Shown in pieces: positions 20,383-29,062 of a stretch of 64,000 bases of DNA. Under the pieces are notes generated by a model, which ran no database searches, was not told the origin of the DNA, and was given only the letters and a program-made list of their open reading frames with translations. Origin of the DNA: an uncultured Dehalococcoidia bacterium (GTDB lineage: Bacteria > Chloroflexota > Dehalococcoidia > Lucifugimonadales > Lucifugimonadaceae); the NCBI GenBank assembly GCA_913048295.1, contig CAJWWK010000001.1, forward strand, positions 33,054 through 97,053. Reading direction: 5' to 3'. A program made the translations under genes and the position numbers. Numbering within the stretch: the first letter of the stretch is position 1; every line of letters starts with the position of its first letter.

Positions 20383-20423
20383 TGTTTCTAAAAATTAACA
20401 GGAATTCTTGTCGGGTGCCTAAA

Positions 20424-20453
20424 TTGACCCCGGTTTCCGAATACACCTATCAT
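20424..20453 (+). promoter_or_regulatory. promoter of the UbiA-type gene, predicts leaderless mRNA
   Basis: TTGACC (20424-20429) and TATCAT (20448-20453) are 18 bases apart. Transcription would start about 7 bases later, at or next to the ATG at 20461, leaving no room for a ribosome-binding site. Confidence 0.6.
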
Positions 20454-20460
20454 CGCTGAT

Positions 20461-21492
20461 ATGTCGGCAGAACAGGAAGCAACTATTCAGACGTCCCGAA
20501 TCCCGAGCATCGGTGCCATCGTAAAAGAGGCGCGCCCGCGGCAGATGGTAAAGAACGGTCTCGTGCTCGTTCCGCTGTTTTTCACTGTAAACATCTGGTA
20601 CAGCGGCGACGATATCGCAGGAATGGCCGCAATTGTGGGTCGGGCATTTGCTGCACTCGGTATTTTCGTGCTGTTGTCGGCCGCTGTCTATTTTATTAAC
20701 GACTCAATCGATATCGATCAGGACCGCGCACACCCCCGAAAGCGGCACCGCCCTATCGCGGCGGGTCGGATATCAGTTGGCTGGGCTATCGGGTTGGCAG
20801 TCGTGTTTATCGTTGGCGCGTTCGCTGCGTCGCTTGCGATTTCGGCAATAATGCTGATCACTGTCGCCGCCTACCTCGCAACTAATGTCGTCTACAGCTG
20901 GTGGATTAAAAACGTTATTTTACTTGATGTTATGGCCGTGGCTTCGGGGTTTGTTTTACGTGCCGTGGCGGGGTCCGTCGCGATCGACCACGCGGTTATC
21001 GAGCGGTCGGGGGCAGCGGTCGAGCTGAATCTGACGATTTCGCCGTGGTTGTACGTGGTCACAGCACTGGGAGCGCTTTTCCTGGCCCTGGCAAAGCGCC
21101 GTGGAGAACTTTTCAGCGCGGGCGACAACTCGCAAGCGCATCGGTCGATCCTCAGCGAATACTCGCTTCCCCTCCTCGACAACCTGATTAATGTGATTGC
21201 GACCGCGACTCTGATCGCGTACACGCTCTACACGTTCAGCACCGGAGTAGCAGAAGCCAATGTGCCGACCAATAACTCGATGATGCTCACGATACCGTTT
21301 GTCGCTTACGGCATCATGCGTTACCTGTATCTGATCCATGTACGGGGAGACGGCAAGGCACCCGAAGAAATTCTGATTCGCGACTGGCCACTTCGGATCA
21401 ACATCTTCCTGTGGTTGATCACCGGCTCGTCGGTGCTGATATGGGACCGCTTAGGTTCATGGGGTCTCATCTGGGATCGGTTCTTTAATTGA
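20461..21492 (+). CDS. UbiA-family prenyltransferase, decaprenyl-phosphate phosphoribosyltransferase-like
   Basis: This 343-aa integral membrane enzyme has about eight hydrophobic helices. The first catalytic motif NDSIDIDQDRAHPRKRHRPIAAG matches the NDxxDxxxDxxHPxKxxRP form of decaprenyl-phosphate phosphoribosyltransferases rather than ubiquinone or menaquinone enzymes. RPRQMVKNGLVLVPLFF near the N-terminus is also typical of that group. The probable reaction transfers phosphoribose from PRPP to a polyprenyl phosphate, the first step toward pentose-linked lipids for envelope glycans. It is divergent from tlyA and 110 bases before the Fe-S protein. Confidence 0.78.
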   Translation: MSAEQEATIQTSRIPSIGAIVKEARPRQMVKNGLVLVPLFFTVNIWYSGDDIAGMAAIVGRAFAALGIFVLLSAAVYFINDSIDIDQDRAHPRKRHRPIAAGRISVGWAIGLAVVFIVGAFAASLAISAIMLITVAAYLATNVVYSWWIKNVILLDVMAVASGFVLRAVAGSVAIDHAVIERSGAAVELNLTISPWLYVVTALGALFLALAKRRGELFSAGDNSQAHRSILSEYSLPLLDNLINVIATATLIAYTLYTFSTGVAEANVPTNNSMMLTIPFVAYGIMRYLYLIHVRGDGKAPEEILIRDWPLRINIFLWLITGSSVLIWDRLGSWGLIWDRFFN

Positions 21493-21602
21493 TCGCGACC
21501 CCTCTGTCTTGGATTATCTGGAAAGGACACGGCGGCTGGTGAATCGTAAACTTCTAGGATTCGGCCCTACGCCATTACAGCACCTGAAGACGAACCCGGC
21601 CC

Positions 21603-23693
21603 ATGCCTGAATTCCCCGGTCGCGCAGATTTCTGGAACATTGGATACCCGTACGCTGGAGCGCTGGTGTACCTGGTCGCTCCCATCGCATTGGCTTCGAT
21701 TGCCTACGCAATCAGGCGCAGGTGGCGGGTGTGGCACACTGCCGTGGGCGAAGTTGAGCTCGGTCCAACTGCGGAGCGATGGAAGGCCTTTTTGGCCCTC
21801 GTGGCAACTGGCCTTGTTGCCCATCGTCAGTTCGTGAGAAGGCGCGATCTCTATCCCGGAATTATGCATTTCGCGATTTTCTGGGGCTTCAGCATCCTGC
21901 TTCTCGCCACAACCGTCGCGGCCCTGGAATTCAACGCTGAAAAATACCTGAACTGGGTCTGGCCGACGGCACACGTCCGCGTTCCACTCGGGTTCGCCTG
22001 GGACATCCTCGGGGGCGGGCTTGCAGCAGTCGGGCTTTCGATGGCCCTTTGGCGACGCTACGTAATGCGGCCGGAACGCCTTAACACCGCGCTCGACGAT
22101 GGGTTTGTGATGACTTTTCTGTTTGGGCTGCTAATCACTGGGTTCCTGATCGAAGGGCTTCGCATTGGCGCGACTGAACTGAACCCTGCATCGATCTACT
22201 ACGACCCGTCGGTGGCAGGCTGGTCGCCAATCGGTTGGGTCGTGGCAAAGAGCCTGCTCGGGATCGGATTCTCGGTGGGTTTCCTTGAAACTGCTCACGC
22301 AGCGACATGGTGGTTGCATGCCGGGATTTTCGCCGGCGCATTCGTTTACGCGGCCCTCCGCTTCAGCCGCCTTACCCACATGATTGTCAGCCCGATGAAC
22401 TGGTACTACCGGAGCCTGCAGCCGCGTGGTGGATTGAAGTCGATGGGTGACTTCGAGACACTCGAGACGTTCGGGGCGAAAGACCTGCCCGACCTCACAT
22501 GGACCCAGCTAATGAGCTTCGACGCCTGCACCAATTGTGGTCGTTGCCAGGACGTGTGCCCCGCTTATTTATCGGGCAAACCACTTTCTCCACGAAAGCT
22601 GATCCAGGACATGCGCGGCTACATGGAGGAGCGGTCTCCGGTTTTGCTAGGCACGCCGGCAGGCGAAGCCCCGCCCGCCCCTGCCACGTCGATGGTCCAC
22701 GATGCTGTGGGTGACGATGTTTTGTGGAGTTGCCTGACATGCGCGGCGTGCCTCGATGCGTGTCCCGTCGAGATCGACCACATCGAAACAATTGTCGATA
22801 TGCGCCGATTCCTCACACTTGAAGAGGCCAGCACCCCCGACACCGCCCAATCGGCACTGCAATCGATCGAGCAGCGGGGTCATCCGTGGCGCGGGACGAC
22901 GCTCACCCGTACTTCGTGGATGGACGGTCTCGATATTCCGACACTTGCCGAAAAGCCGGAATCGGAAGTACTGTTCTGGGTCGGATGCTCGGGGGCGCTG
23001 GTTCAGCGGGGCGTCGATACGACGCGGTCGATGGCGTCGGTGCTGCGCAAGGCGGGCGTCGACTTTGCGGTGCTGGGCGAGGAGGAGACCTGTACGGGCG
23101 ATCCGGCCCGCAGGCTTGGCAACGAATACCTGTTCCAGATGCAGGCCGAGACGAACATCGGGACTTTCAAGCAATACGACGTGAAGAAGATCATCACGAC
23201 CTGCCCGCACTGTTTCAACACGATGAAGAACGAGTACCCTCAGCTGGGCGGCAATTACGATGTAATTCACTATACGGCGTTTGTTGGCGAACTGCTCAAG
23301 CAGGGCAAACTGAGGCCGAACGAGGCGGGTATTGGCAGCATCGGGACGGTTACCTACCACGACTCGTGTTATCTGGGTCGTCACAACGGCGAGTTCGAGG
23401 CTCCGAGGGAAATTATCAGTTCGATACCGGGACTGGACTTCGTCGAGATGGACCAGAACCAGGAGCGGGCGTTCTGCTGCGGTGCAGGAGGGGGTCGGAT
23501 GTGGATGGAGGAGGAGGGCGAGCGGGTGAACCATATGCGCACCGATCAGTTCCTTGAGACCGGTGCCGAGACGGTTGCCGTTTCCTGTCCGTTCTGCATC
23601 CAGATGTTCGACGAGGGCATTTCGTCAAAGGGACAGGAAGATACGAAGCGTGCGGTCGACCTGATCACGATCCTGGATCAGGCGACGGAGTGA
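21603..23693 (+). CDS. membrane heterodisulfide-reductase-like Fe-S oxidoreductase
   Basis: This 696-aa fusion has an N-terminal NarI/HdrE-like membrane domain with about six helices (residues ~10-260). It is followed by two 4Fe-4S clusters (CTNCGRCQDVCP and CLTCAACLDACP) and two CCG domains (CPHCFNTMKNEYP, then CYLGRHN and CCGAGGGRMWMEE, ending in CPFCIQMF). The layout resembles DsrK/HdrD proteins and probably moves electrons between quinone and a soluble partner. The acceptor is unknown. No FAD subunit is adjacent, but 33.5 kb encodes another CCG-domain oxidase. Confidence 0.85.
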   Translation: MPEFPGRADFWNIGYPYAGALVYLVAPIALASIAYAIRRRWRVWHTAVGEVELGPTAERWKAFLALVATGLVAHRQFVRRRDLYPGIMHFAIFWGFSILLLATTVAALEFNAEKYLNWVWPTAHVRVPLGFAWDILGGGLAAVGLSMALWRRYVMRPERLNTALDDGFVMTFLFGLLITGFLIEGLRIGATELNPASIYYDPSVAGWSPIGWVVAKSLLGIGFSVGFLETAHAATWWLHAGIFAGAFVYAALRFSRLTHMIVSPMNWYYRSLQPRGGLKSMGDFETLETFGAKDLPDLTWTQLMSFDACTNCGRCQDVCPAYLSGKPLSPRKLIQDMRGYMEERSPVLLGTPAGEAPPAPATSMVHDAVGDDVLWSCLTCAACLDACPVEIDHIETIVDMRRFLTLEEASTPDTAQSALQSIEQRGHPWRGTTLTRTSWMDGLDIPTLAEKPESEVLFWVGCSGALVQRGVDTTRSMASVLRKAGVDFAVLGEEETCTGDPARRLGNEYLFQMQAETNIGTFKQYDVKKIITTCPHCFNTMKNEYPQLGGNYDVIHYTAFVGELLKQGKLRPNEAGIGSIGTVTYHDSCYLGRHNGEFEAPREIISSIPGLDFVEMDQNQERAFCCGAGGGRMWMEEEGERVNHMRTDQFLETGAETVAVSCPFCIQMFDEGISSKGQEDTKRAVDLITILDQATE

Positions 23694-23753
23694 CGTTGCC
23701 CGGGGATGCGATGAAACATCCCTATCCGAATCGTCACCTGAAACCCATGTCGT

Positions 23754-23872
23754 GATCCTGCACTTGATTCAGGATCTGCACCGTTCCTGCAGAGGCCACA
23801 GAATCACAGGAGTTGTCCCTGCGGCCTGCACTTTCACCCGCCCGAATCTGATCCTGCAGCGAGTTCAGGATG
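23754..23872. repeat. two copies of a short intergenic palindrome
   Basis: Two hairpins share the arms GATCCTG and CAGGATC/G around a 9-base loop: 23754-23776 (loop CACTTGATT) and 23850-23872 (loop CAGCGAGTT). They lie between the Fe-S protein and the methyltransferase. Similar CCTGAA...TTCAGG palindromes are dispersed in many bacterial genomes. They also argue against starting the methyltransferase upstream of 23980. Confidence 0.6.
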
Positions 23873-23979
23873 ACAACGTCCGGTCGGTTGCGAATTCCTG
23901 CAGTCGCACGGTTTCCTCAACACCGGTCAATTTCGATTCGCGCTATTGCGCGGCAACTGCTAGCATCCGTGTACAGAAG

Positions 23980-24927
23980 ATGCCACGTCGATCAAAAGCC
24001 ACACCGAAGCAGCGCCCTACCAGTACTTCGTCATTCGGGACGAATGGAAGATTCAGCCACGATTCTTCCGGGTACTACGCGCGTGCGCTGCAGCCCGGGG
24101 ATCGGGAAAATCTCGACAAGAAGCCTGAATCTGAACAGGCGGTACCAGCCGACATTCTCGACAGATTTTTCGCCCACTCAAGCGAGAGCATGGGCGAGCT
24201 TCCCGACCGCTCGATTCACCTCATGGTCACGTCACCCCCATATAACGTTGGCAAGGATTATGACGACGACCTGACGCACGACCAGTTCATGACGCTGATC
24301 GGCAACGTGATGCGCGAAACCTACCGGGTCCTTGTCGATGGGGGTCGCGCTCTTGTCAACGTCGCAAATCTGGGTCGCAAGCCGTACATTCCGCTGCACG
24401 CATACGTGATCGAGCAGGCGGCGCTGGTAGGGTTCCACATGCGGGGCGAGATCATCTGGAACAAGTCGGCTGGCGCCGGGGTATCGACCGCCTGGGGCAG
24501 CTGGATGTCGCCGTCGAACCCGACTCTCCGCGACACCCATGAGTACATCCTCGTCTTCCAGAAAGTGCCTTTTGGCCGGAAACCGCTCGAAGGGCGAGAG
24601 TCGACCATCAAGAAGGACGAATTCTTAGAATTTACCAAGAGCGTGTGGTCGTTCGCTCCCCAGTCGGCCAAGCAGGCCGGGCACCCTGCTCCGTTCCCGG
24701 AAGAACTTCCCCGGCGGGCGATTGAGCTTTATACATTCTCGGGCGAGGTGGTGCTCGACCCGTTCATGGGTACCGGTTCGACTGCACTGGCAGCCGCGAA
24801 GAACGGTCGTCATTTTGTTGGATACGACGTATCTTCAGAGTACGTGGAACTGGCACAACAACGATTTGATGCCCATGCCGCAGGCAAGAAATTCAAACCT
24901 CCGAAGATGACGACCAGGAAATCATGA
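23980..24927 (+). CDS. DNA methyltransferase, beta-class, probably N4-cytosine
   Basis: This 315-aa enzyme has the catalytic motif TSPPYNVG (SPPY at 85-88) ahead of the SAM motif DPFMGTGST (~260-268), the order of beta-class amino-methyltransferases. SPPY rather than DPPY suggests N4-cytosine methylation. The region between (~110-240) would hold target recognition. ATG at 23980 is preferred: the frame is open further up, but that stretch is repeat-rich and unlike the family, and a TAGCAT hexamer lies 14 bases before this ATG. The stop overlaps the next gene by 4 bases (ATGA), suggesting a coupled restriction-modification pair. Confidence 0.87.
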   Translation: MPRRSKATPKQRPTSTSSFGTNGRFSHDSSGYYARALQPGDRENLDKKPESEQAVPADILDRFFAHSSESMGELPDRSIHLMVTSPPYNVGKDYDDDLTHDQFMTLIGNVMRETYRVLVDGGRALVNVANLGRKPYIPLHAYVIEQAALVGFHMRGEIIWNKSAGAGVSTAWGSWMSPSNPTLRDTHEYILVFQKVPFGRKPLEGRESTIKKDEFLEFTKSVWSFAPQSAKQAGHPAPFPEELPRRAIELYTFSGEVVLDPFMGTGSTALAAAKNGRHFVGYDVSSEYVELAQQRFDAHAAGKKFKPPKMTTRKS

Positions 24928-25544
24928 CTCGTACCCTTGCCGAACTGCTCGAAGAGGAGCGAGACAGGATTATCTCGGTGGTTCATCGGGAGGCTGAGGC
25001 ATCTGGATGGTCGCAGCTGAGCAACTCGAGAAAGTCGGCCCTCTATCAGGCGTGGGAGTCGCAGTACGACCTTTCGCACGCCACGCTCAAAGACGGCATT
25101 ATGAAGGGCTTCGATGCCGCCCAGGGGATTCCGAAAAAAGCCGAGGCTGAAATCCAGGAAGAGGTGGTGCGAATAATCGGTCTGGCAGGGATCAATGTGA
25201 TCGAACAGGCGCAGATGTGGACCGGCAAGGAGCGGGCCGACCTGCTGATCGGCTTCAGTACTAAGTTCCCGACTCATGTAATCGAGGTCGAGCGCGCCGA
25301 TTCGTGGTCGGAGGGTCTCAGGCAGGCGTTGTGGTACCAGGCAGCGATCTTCAAGGCCGAGCGACGACACGTATTGCCGCTGCTGCTGCTGTTTGGAAAC
25401 ACGACTGCCGAGCGCTTCGAACAGGTGCTAGCGACCTGCGACCACAACCATGTAACGCTCTGTACGCATCGGTTGGAGCTCGATGGCCGGCCCGAGGTTG
25501 AACATTCACTTGGCGCGCTGCTGAACGGGCCGCTACAGGGATAA
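24924..25544 (+). CDS. putative nuclease, candidate restriction endonuclease partner
   Basis: I do not recognise this 206-aa protein from a named family. It has an N-terminal helical part (1-75) and a mixed alpha/beta part. Residues Asp106 (RADLLIG), Glu121 and Glu123 (VIEVE) have the spacing of a PD-(D/E)XK core. The last Lys is replaced by Glu, as in BamHI. SEGLRQALWYQAAIFKAERR follows, as in nucleases with a Q-rich helix after the core. It is translationally coupled to the methyltransferase (4-base overlap). That context, rather than similarity, makes a restriction enzyme the likeliest role; it could also be an accessory DNA-binding protein. Confidence 0.55.
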   Translation: MTRTLAELLEEERDRIISVVHREAEASGWSQLSNSRKSALYQAWESQYDLSHATLKDGIMKGFDAAQGIPKKAEAEIQEEVVRIIGLAGINVIEQAQMWTGKERADLLIGFSTKFPTHVIEVERADSWSEGLRQALWYQAAIFKAERRHVLPLLLLFGNTTAERFEQVLATCDHNHVTLCTHRLELDGRPEVEHSLGALLNGPLQG

Positions 25545-25674
25545 TTTTTTCTGGCGAACCGCGCTTCGGCGCCGCAACTGAAACATGAGCCGCGGCGTAT
25601 TCGCATCTGACGAATCTAACCCGGCGTACCAGTAACTGAACTCCTAATCGGAAACGGTAATACAGGAAATCACA

Positions 25675-26160
25675 TTGTTCGAAACTATCAACCAGTATTC
25701 TGCAGTCATCGCCATCCCGGGATTCCTGGTGGCAATGTTCGCATTGCTGCCCGTCAGAAGCTGGCGCAGGCGCATCCCGCTCTATTCCGGGGTCGCGATC
25801 GCCGGGGTAGTAGCAATGCTCGTTCTGCAGCCCGGCGACAGCACGGTAGCGAGCGATGCCGAGGCCCGGGACATCATCGTTTACGGGCAGCCTGTTTTCG
25901 TGGAGTTTTTCTCAAATACCTGAAGCGTTTGCCTGGCATCAGAACCGATCATTCGTTCACTCGAGGGCGAAGTCGGCGACGAGGTTCAGTTTCTCAAGCT
26001 GAACGTACAGGATGCCATTGTGAACCAGTTGGTTCGCGACTACAGGGCCTACATAACGCCCACGTTCCTGGTTATTGGCCGTGACGGCGAGGTAATTTGG
26101 CGCCAGGGGGGCGGTTTGCTGAAAAAAGGGGATGCGCTCGCAGCCCTGAACTCACAGTAG
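25675..26160 (+). CDS. membrane-anchored thioredoxin-fold protein, candidate selenoprotein (UGA at 25921)
   Basis: Read through the TGA at 25921-25923, this frame gives 161 residues: two membrane helices (~8-25, ~35-51) and then a thioredoxin domain. VFVEFFSNT is followed by the TGA, then SVCLASEPIIRSL, so the stop takes the first Cys position of a CxxC site and the product would be UxxC with Cys86. The cis-Pro loop is intact (YITPTFLVIG, Pro129) and DGEVIWRQGG follows. The 78 codons after TGA have no further stop or frameshift. The start is TTG 25675 with AGGAAA 7 bases upstream. A weak hairpin after the TGA (GTTT 25927-25930, GAAC 25942-25945) could be part of a SECIS. The alternative is a nonsense mutation TGC/TGT to TGA. 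Confidence 0.72.
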
Positions 26161-26262
26161 ACGGGAATTCGCCAGAGGATCCTCACCCCTGATATTTACC
26201 GAAATGACGGGGCACATCCACAGAGATTCCTCCGCAAGAGACGGGAAACCGGGTAATAGAAG

Positions 26263-27120
26263 TTAATTCCGATCAAGACGCGCAGTGATTTCTTCGCGTG
26301 ACGGGCAACCTGTCATGCCCTCGGACTCTATTGCGACTGCTGCCGCCCCTGCCGCGTAGCGGGCTGCGTCTTCAAGGTGATTACGCTCGTTGAGGGCAAT
26401 CACAAACGCGGTTGCCCAGATATCACCGGCCCCTGTGACGTCAACGGGAGAGGCGGAAATCGCTGGCGCTTCGAGCCATGTTCCGGATTGCCAGATTCTT
26501 GCCCCCAGCGCCCCGCGGGTAATACAAATGATCTCGCCTAGATCGAACAACTGCCGCTCGGGCAGGTCTTGGACTTCGGATTCCGATGTGACGACCACAT
26601 TCCATTTTCGACCACCCGCCAGCGATGACGGCAGGCTGTTGCCGTGGGTTATCACACCGTCGGGTCCCCATCTGCGCAGCCAACCGGAAGGGATGAGGCA
26701 TGACAGTCCGGAATTAAACCAGCTCACGCAGTCGGTTGGCAGTTCGTGGAGCAGCGGTCCGGCAAATAGAATGTCTGGCTGTGTCCAACTTTCCGGCAAG
26801 GATACCTGCGGTATTTTGTTGCCTGATGCGAGCAGCACCTGCGATCGTTCACCAGAATCGTAGTAGTTGGCGAATGTAGATGTGTGTTCACTCTCTGTGA
26901 CACGGACATCGATACCGGCGAGGACTTCCCGCACCGGGTAGTCCTGATCGACAGCCGTGAGGATTCCGGTGCTGAAGCCGTGCTTCCTGGCGGTGAGGGC
27001 GGCGTAGGCGGCTGCTCCGCCCGGCGTGTGGTGACTCGGCGGACCGTTATCGACGATATTTACATCGAACGAAAGGTGACCGATCGCTACGAAGCTGGGT
27101 GATGGGGAGTTGTTAGTCAC
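26263..27120 (-). CDS. PfkB-family carbohydrate/nucleoside kinase
   Basis: This 285-aa ribokinase-fold kinase has the N-terminal Gly-rich substrate segment TPGGAAAYAALTARKHG and the C-terminal anion-hole/catalytic motif DVTGAGDIWATAF. It is shorter than most ribokinases. The substrate cannot be predicted; sugars or nucleosides are usual. It begins 14 bases after the jag stop, so it is the last gene of the rpmH-jag transcription unit. Confidence 0.85.
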   Translation of the reverse strand: MTNNSPSPSFVAIGHLSFDVNIVDNGPPSHHTPGGAAAYAALTARKHGFSTGILTAVDQDYPVREVLAGIDVRVTESEHTSTFANYYDSGERSQVLLASGNKIPQVSLPESWTQPDILFAGPLLHELPTDCVSWFNSGLSCLIPSGWLRRWGPDGVITHGNSLPSSLAGGRKWNVVVTSESEVQDLPERQLFDLGEIICITRGALGARIWQSGTWLEAPAISASPVDVTGAGDIWATAFVIALNERNHLEDAARYAAGAAAVAIESEGMTGCPSREEITARLDRN

Positions 27121-27133
27121 CTGCCTGTAGCAC

Positions 27134-28150
27134 CTAATCCAGTGGGAAGATTACTACCCTGCGCTGGTTTCCTTCGCCTTCCGATTCGGTACGTACTTCG
27201 GGGTGGTCGGCCAGCGACATGTGGACGATGCGTCGTTCGGCCGGCGACATCGGCTCAAGGCTGTCTTCCCGTCCGCTCGATGCCACCCGTCCCGCGGTGC
27301 GGTGGGCGAGCCTGCGTAACATTTGATAGCGGCGTTCCCGGTAGTCTTCAATATCTATCGCTACGTACGCTTTGCGGCCCAGCTGGCGGCTGGTAATCAT
27401 GCGAATAAGGAACTGGAGCGCCTGGAGTGTTTCACCGCGCCTGCCGATCAACAGTCCTGCGTCCTGGCCTTCGATTTCGAAAACAAGTGATCCCTCTTCA
27501 TCGTCATCACGGACATAAGTATCGGCAATAACGCCCATTGCACCCAGGAAGTAGTCGAGGAGTTCTGACACAAGTTGTTCAGCTTCCTCGTCTTTTTCCC
27601 GCGGGACCGGCGGTGAGGAATCCCTGGGCGCAGTTGATCGAAAGGACCCACGCTCATCACGTCGCTCTTTAGATTCGGTCTCTTCGCCAGCACGTGATTG
27701 TTGCTCGCTCTCGGTGCGGGGAGACTCATCGCCCCGGCCCTGGTCATTTCGGTTGCGTCCGCGGCCGCGGCCACGACCCCGGCCCCTGCCGCGGCTCCTG
27801 CCCCCGGGTCCACGGGCACTGCGCCCTTCCTCCTCGGGTTCACTGGAGGTTTCGCTCCGATCCCCATCGTTTTCCGAACGATCATCGGTCGGTTCGTACG
27901 ACGCCTTTTCAGCGACCGCAGGCTCATCGACGTCTTCGAGCTCGTCGATAGCAAAGGCCGGGTTGTTCTCGTCGAGTGAGGAGATCTCGATTTCAGCGGT
28001 CTCGCCACCGAAACCGAGGATCCCCGAACGACCGGGCCTAATTACCCTAATGTCTACGTCTTCGAGTTCTACGCGCAGTTCGGCGAGAGCGGTTTCGGTT
28101 GCTTCGTCGACCGTCTTTCCTGAGAACTTCCGTGCTCTTGTCATCGTCAT
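27134..28150 (-). CDS. jag: Jag/KhpB-type RNA-binding protein (Jag_N, KH, R3H)
   Basis: This is the SpoIIIJ-associated protein family. Jag_N domain: KFSGKTVDEATETALAEL and RPGRSGILGFGGETAEIEI. A long charged low-complexity linker with an RG/RGR run follows (~70-190). The KH domain has the GRRGETLQALQFLIRM loop, and the R3H domain ends the protein (RRYQMLRRLAHRTA, MSPAERRIVHMSL). I place the start at ATG 28150 because Jag_N begins there. Even so, it overlaps the end of yidC by 104 bases in another frame. Family members bind RNA with KhpA and affect cell elongation. Confidence 0.9.
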   Translation of the reverse strand: MTMTRARKFSGKTVDEATETALAELRVELEDVDIRVIRPGRSGILGFGGETAEIEISSLDENNPAFAIDELEDVDEPAVAEKASYEPTDDRSENDGDRSETSSEPEEEGRSARGPGGRSRGRGRGRGRGRGRNRNDQGRGDESPRTESEQQSRAGEETESKERRDERGSFRSTAPRDSSPPVPREKDEEAEQLVSELLDYFLGAMGVIADTYVRDDDEEGSLVFEIEGQDAGLLIGRRGETLQALQFLIRMITSRQLGRKAYVAIDIEDYRERRYQMLRRLAHRTAGRVASSGREDSLEPMSPAERRIVHMSLADHPEVRTESEGEGNQRRVVIFPLD

Positions 28151-29012
28151 CTGACTCCTTCGGACTGGACGTTTGTCCCTTTGGTGCATTGGCTTCGGCC
28201 GCGACCTGCGCCGCCCGTTCAGCCCTGCTCGTTTCCGTACCCAGGAACGATCGCCCGAACAGTTCGATTGGTTGCTTGCCGCCGACGTAGTACTGAATTA
28301 CCACGCCGACAATGTTTGAGAACAGGATGTAGACGGCCAGACCAGCCGGGAACTGCCAGGTGAACGCGCCGAACATGATCGGCATCATCCACAGCATCAT
28401 CTGGTTGGTCTGACGTTGCCGCGGGTCCGACGTCGGGTTCGTGGTCATCTTCTGCTGCAGGAACATCGATGCGCCCACCAGGAGCGGCAGGGCGTAGTTC
28501 CACGGCACCGCCGCGGCAGAAACAAGGTCCACGAGCGATATGCCGAGGAACTGGCTATCGAACGGGACCGATGAAATAGCAGGGTTCCAGCCGTAGAACA
28601 GGCCTGAAAGGTTCGCCAGACCCTCTGGCGTCGATGGCATGGTGCGGAGAATCGCGCGGTAGAACCCGATCCAGATCGGCATCTGGACAATCATGGGGCC
28701 GAGACAGCCGATCGGGCTTACGCCGGCGGTCTTATAAAGCGCCATGGTTTCGGTCGACATGGCGCGCCGTGCATCGCCTTTTTCACCCTTGTATTTTTCC
28801 TGAATCGCTTTCAGCTTCGGCTGGATGCCCTGCATCTTCTTCATCTGGCGGGTCTGACGTACAGTCAGGGGGATCATCGCAAGGCGAATGAGAATAGTGA
28901 AGACGATGATGCTGAGTCCGAAATTGTTGAAAAGCAGCTTATACAGTAGCGCGAGGCTGTTAATCATCGGGCGCATGATCACTTCGAGCCAGAGGATGCC
29001 AAATATCTCCAT
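28047..29012 (-). CDS. yidC: membrane protein insertase YidC/OxaI
   Basis: This 321-aa insertase of the short Gram-positive/Chloroflexi type lacks the large periplasmic P1 domain. Five hydrophobic segments are seen, and the hydrophilic groove Arg is probably in FTILIRLAMIPLT. GVSPIGCLGPMIVQMPIWIGFYRAI and FTWQFPAGLAVYILFSNIVGVVIQYY are typical. The C-terminus is a ~30-residue Arg-rich tail (ribosome-binding in other YidC proteins), and that tail is encoded in the part overlapping jag. GGGAGG lies 7 bases before the ATG. Confidence 0.95.
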   Translation of the reverse strand: MEIFGILWLEVIMRPMINSLALLYKLLFNNFGLSIIVFTILIRLAMIPLTVRQTRQMKKMQGIQPKLKAIQEKYKGEKGDARRAMSTETMALYKTAGVSPIGCLGPMIVQMPIWIGFYRAILRTMPSTPEGLANLSGLFYGWNPAISSVPFDSQFLGISLVDLVSAAAVPWNYALPLLVGASMFLQQKMTTNPTSDPRQRQTNQMMLWMMPIMFGAFTWQFPAGLAVYILFSNIVGVVIQYYVGGKQPIELFGRSFLGTETSRAERAAQVAAEANAPKGQTSSPKESDDDDKSTEVLRKDGRRSNRNRSRRTARRTRRRRH

Positions 29013-29062
29013 TTAGTTGGCCTCCCTTCGGACTGGCTTACGGATTGATGACGGCATGGTGA

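Noticed and set aside
22647-23534. 295-codon open frame on the minus strand opposite the Fe-S protein
   Set aside because: The + frame contains all cluster motifs; the minus frame is a compositional shadow.
23752-23979. N-terminal extension of the methyltransferase from GTG 23752
   Set aside because: It runs through the two palindromes, has no family-like sequence and no ribosome-binding site; ATG 23980 fits the family and lies after a -10-like hexamer.
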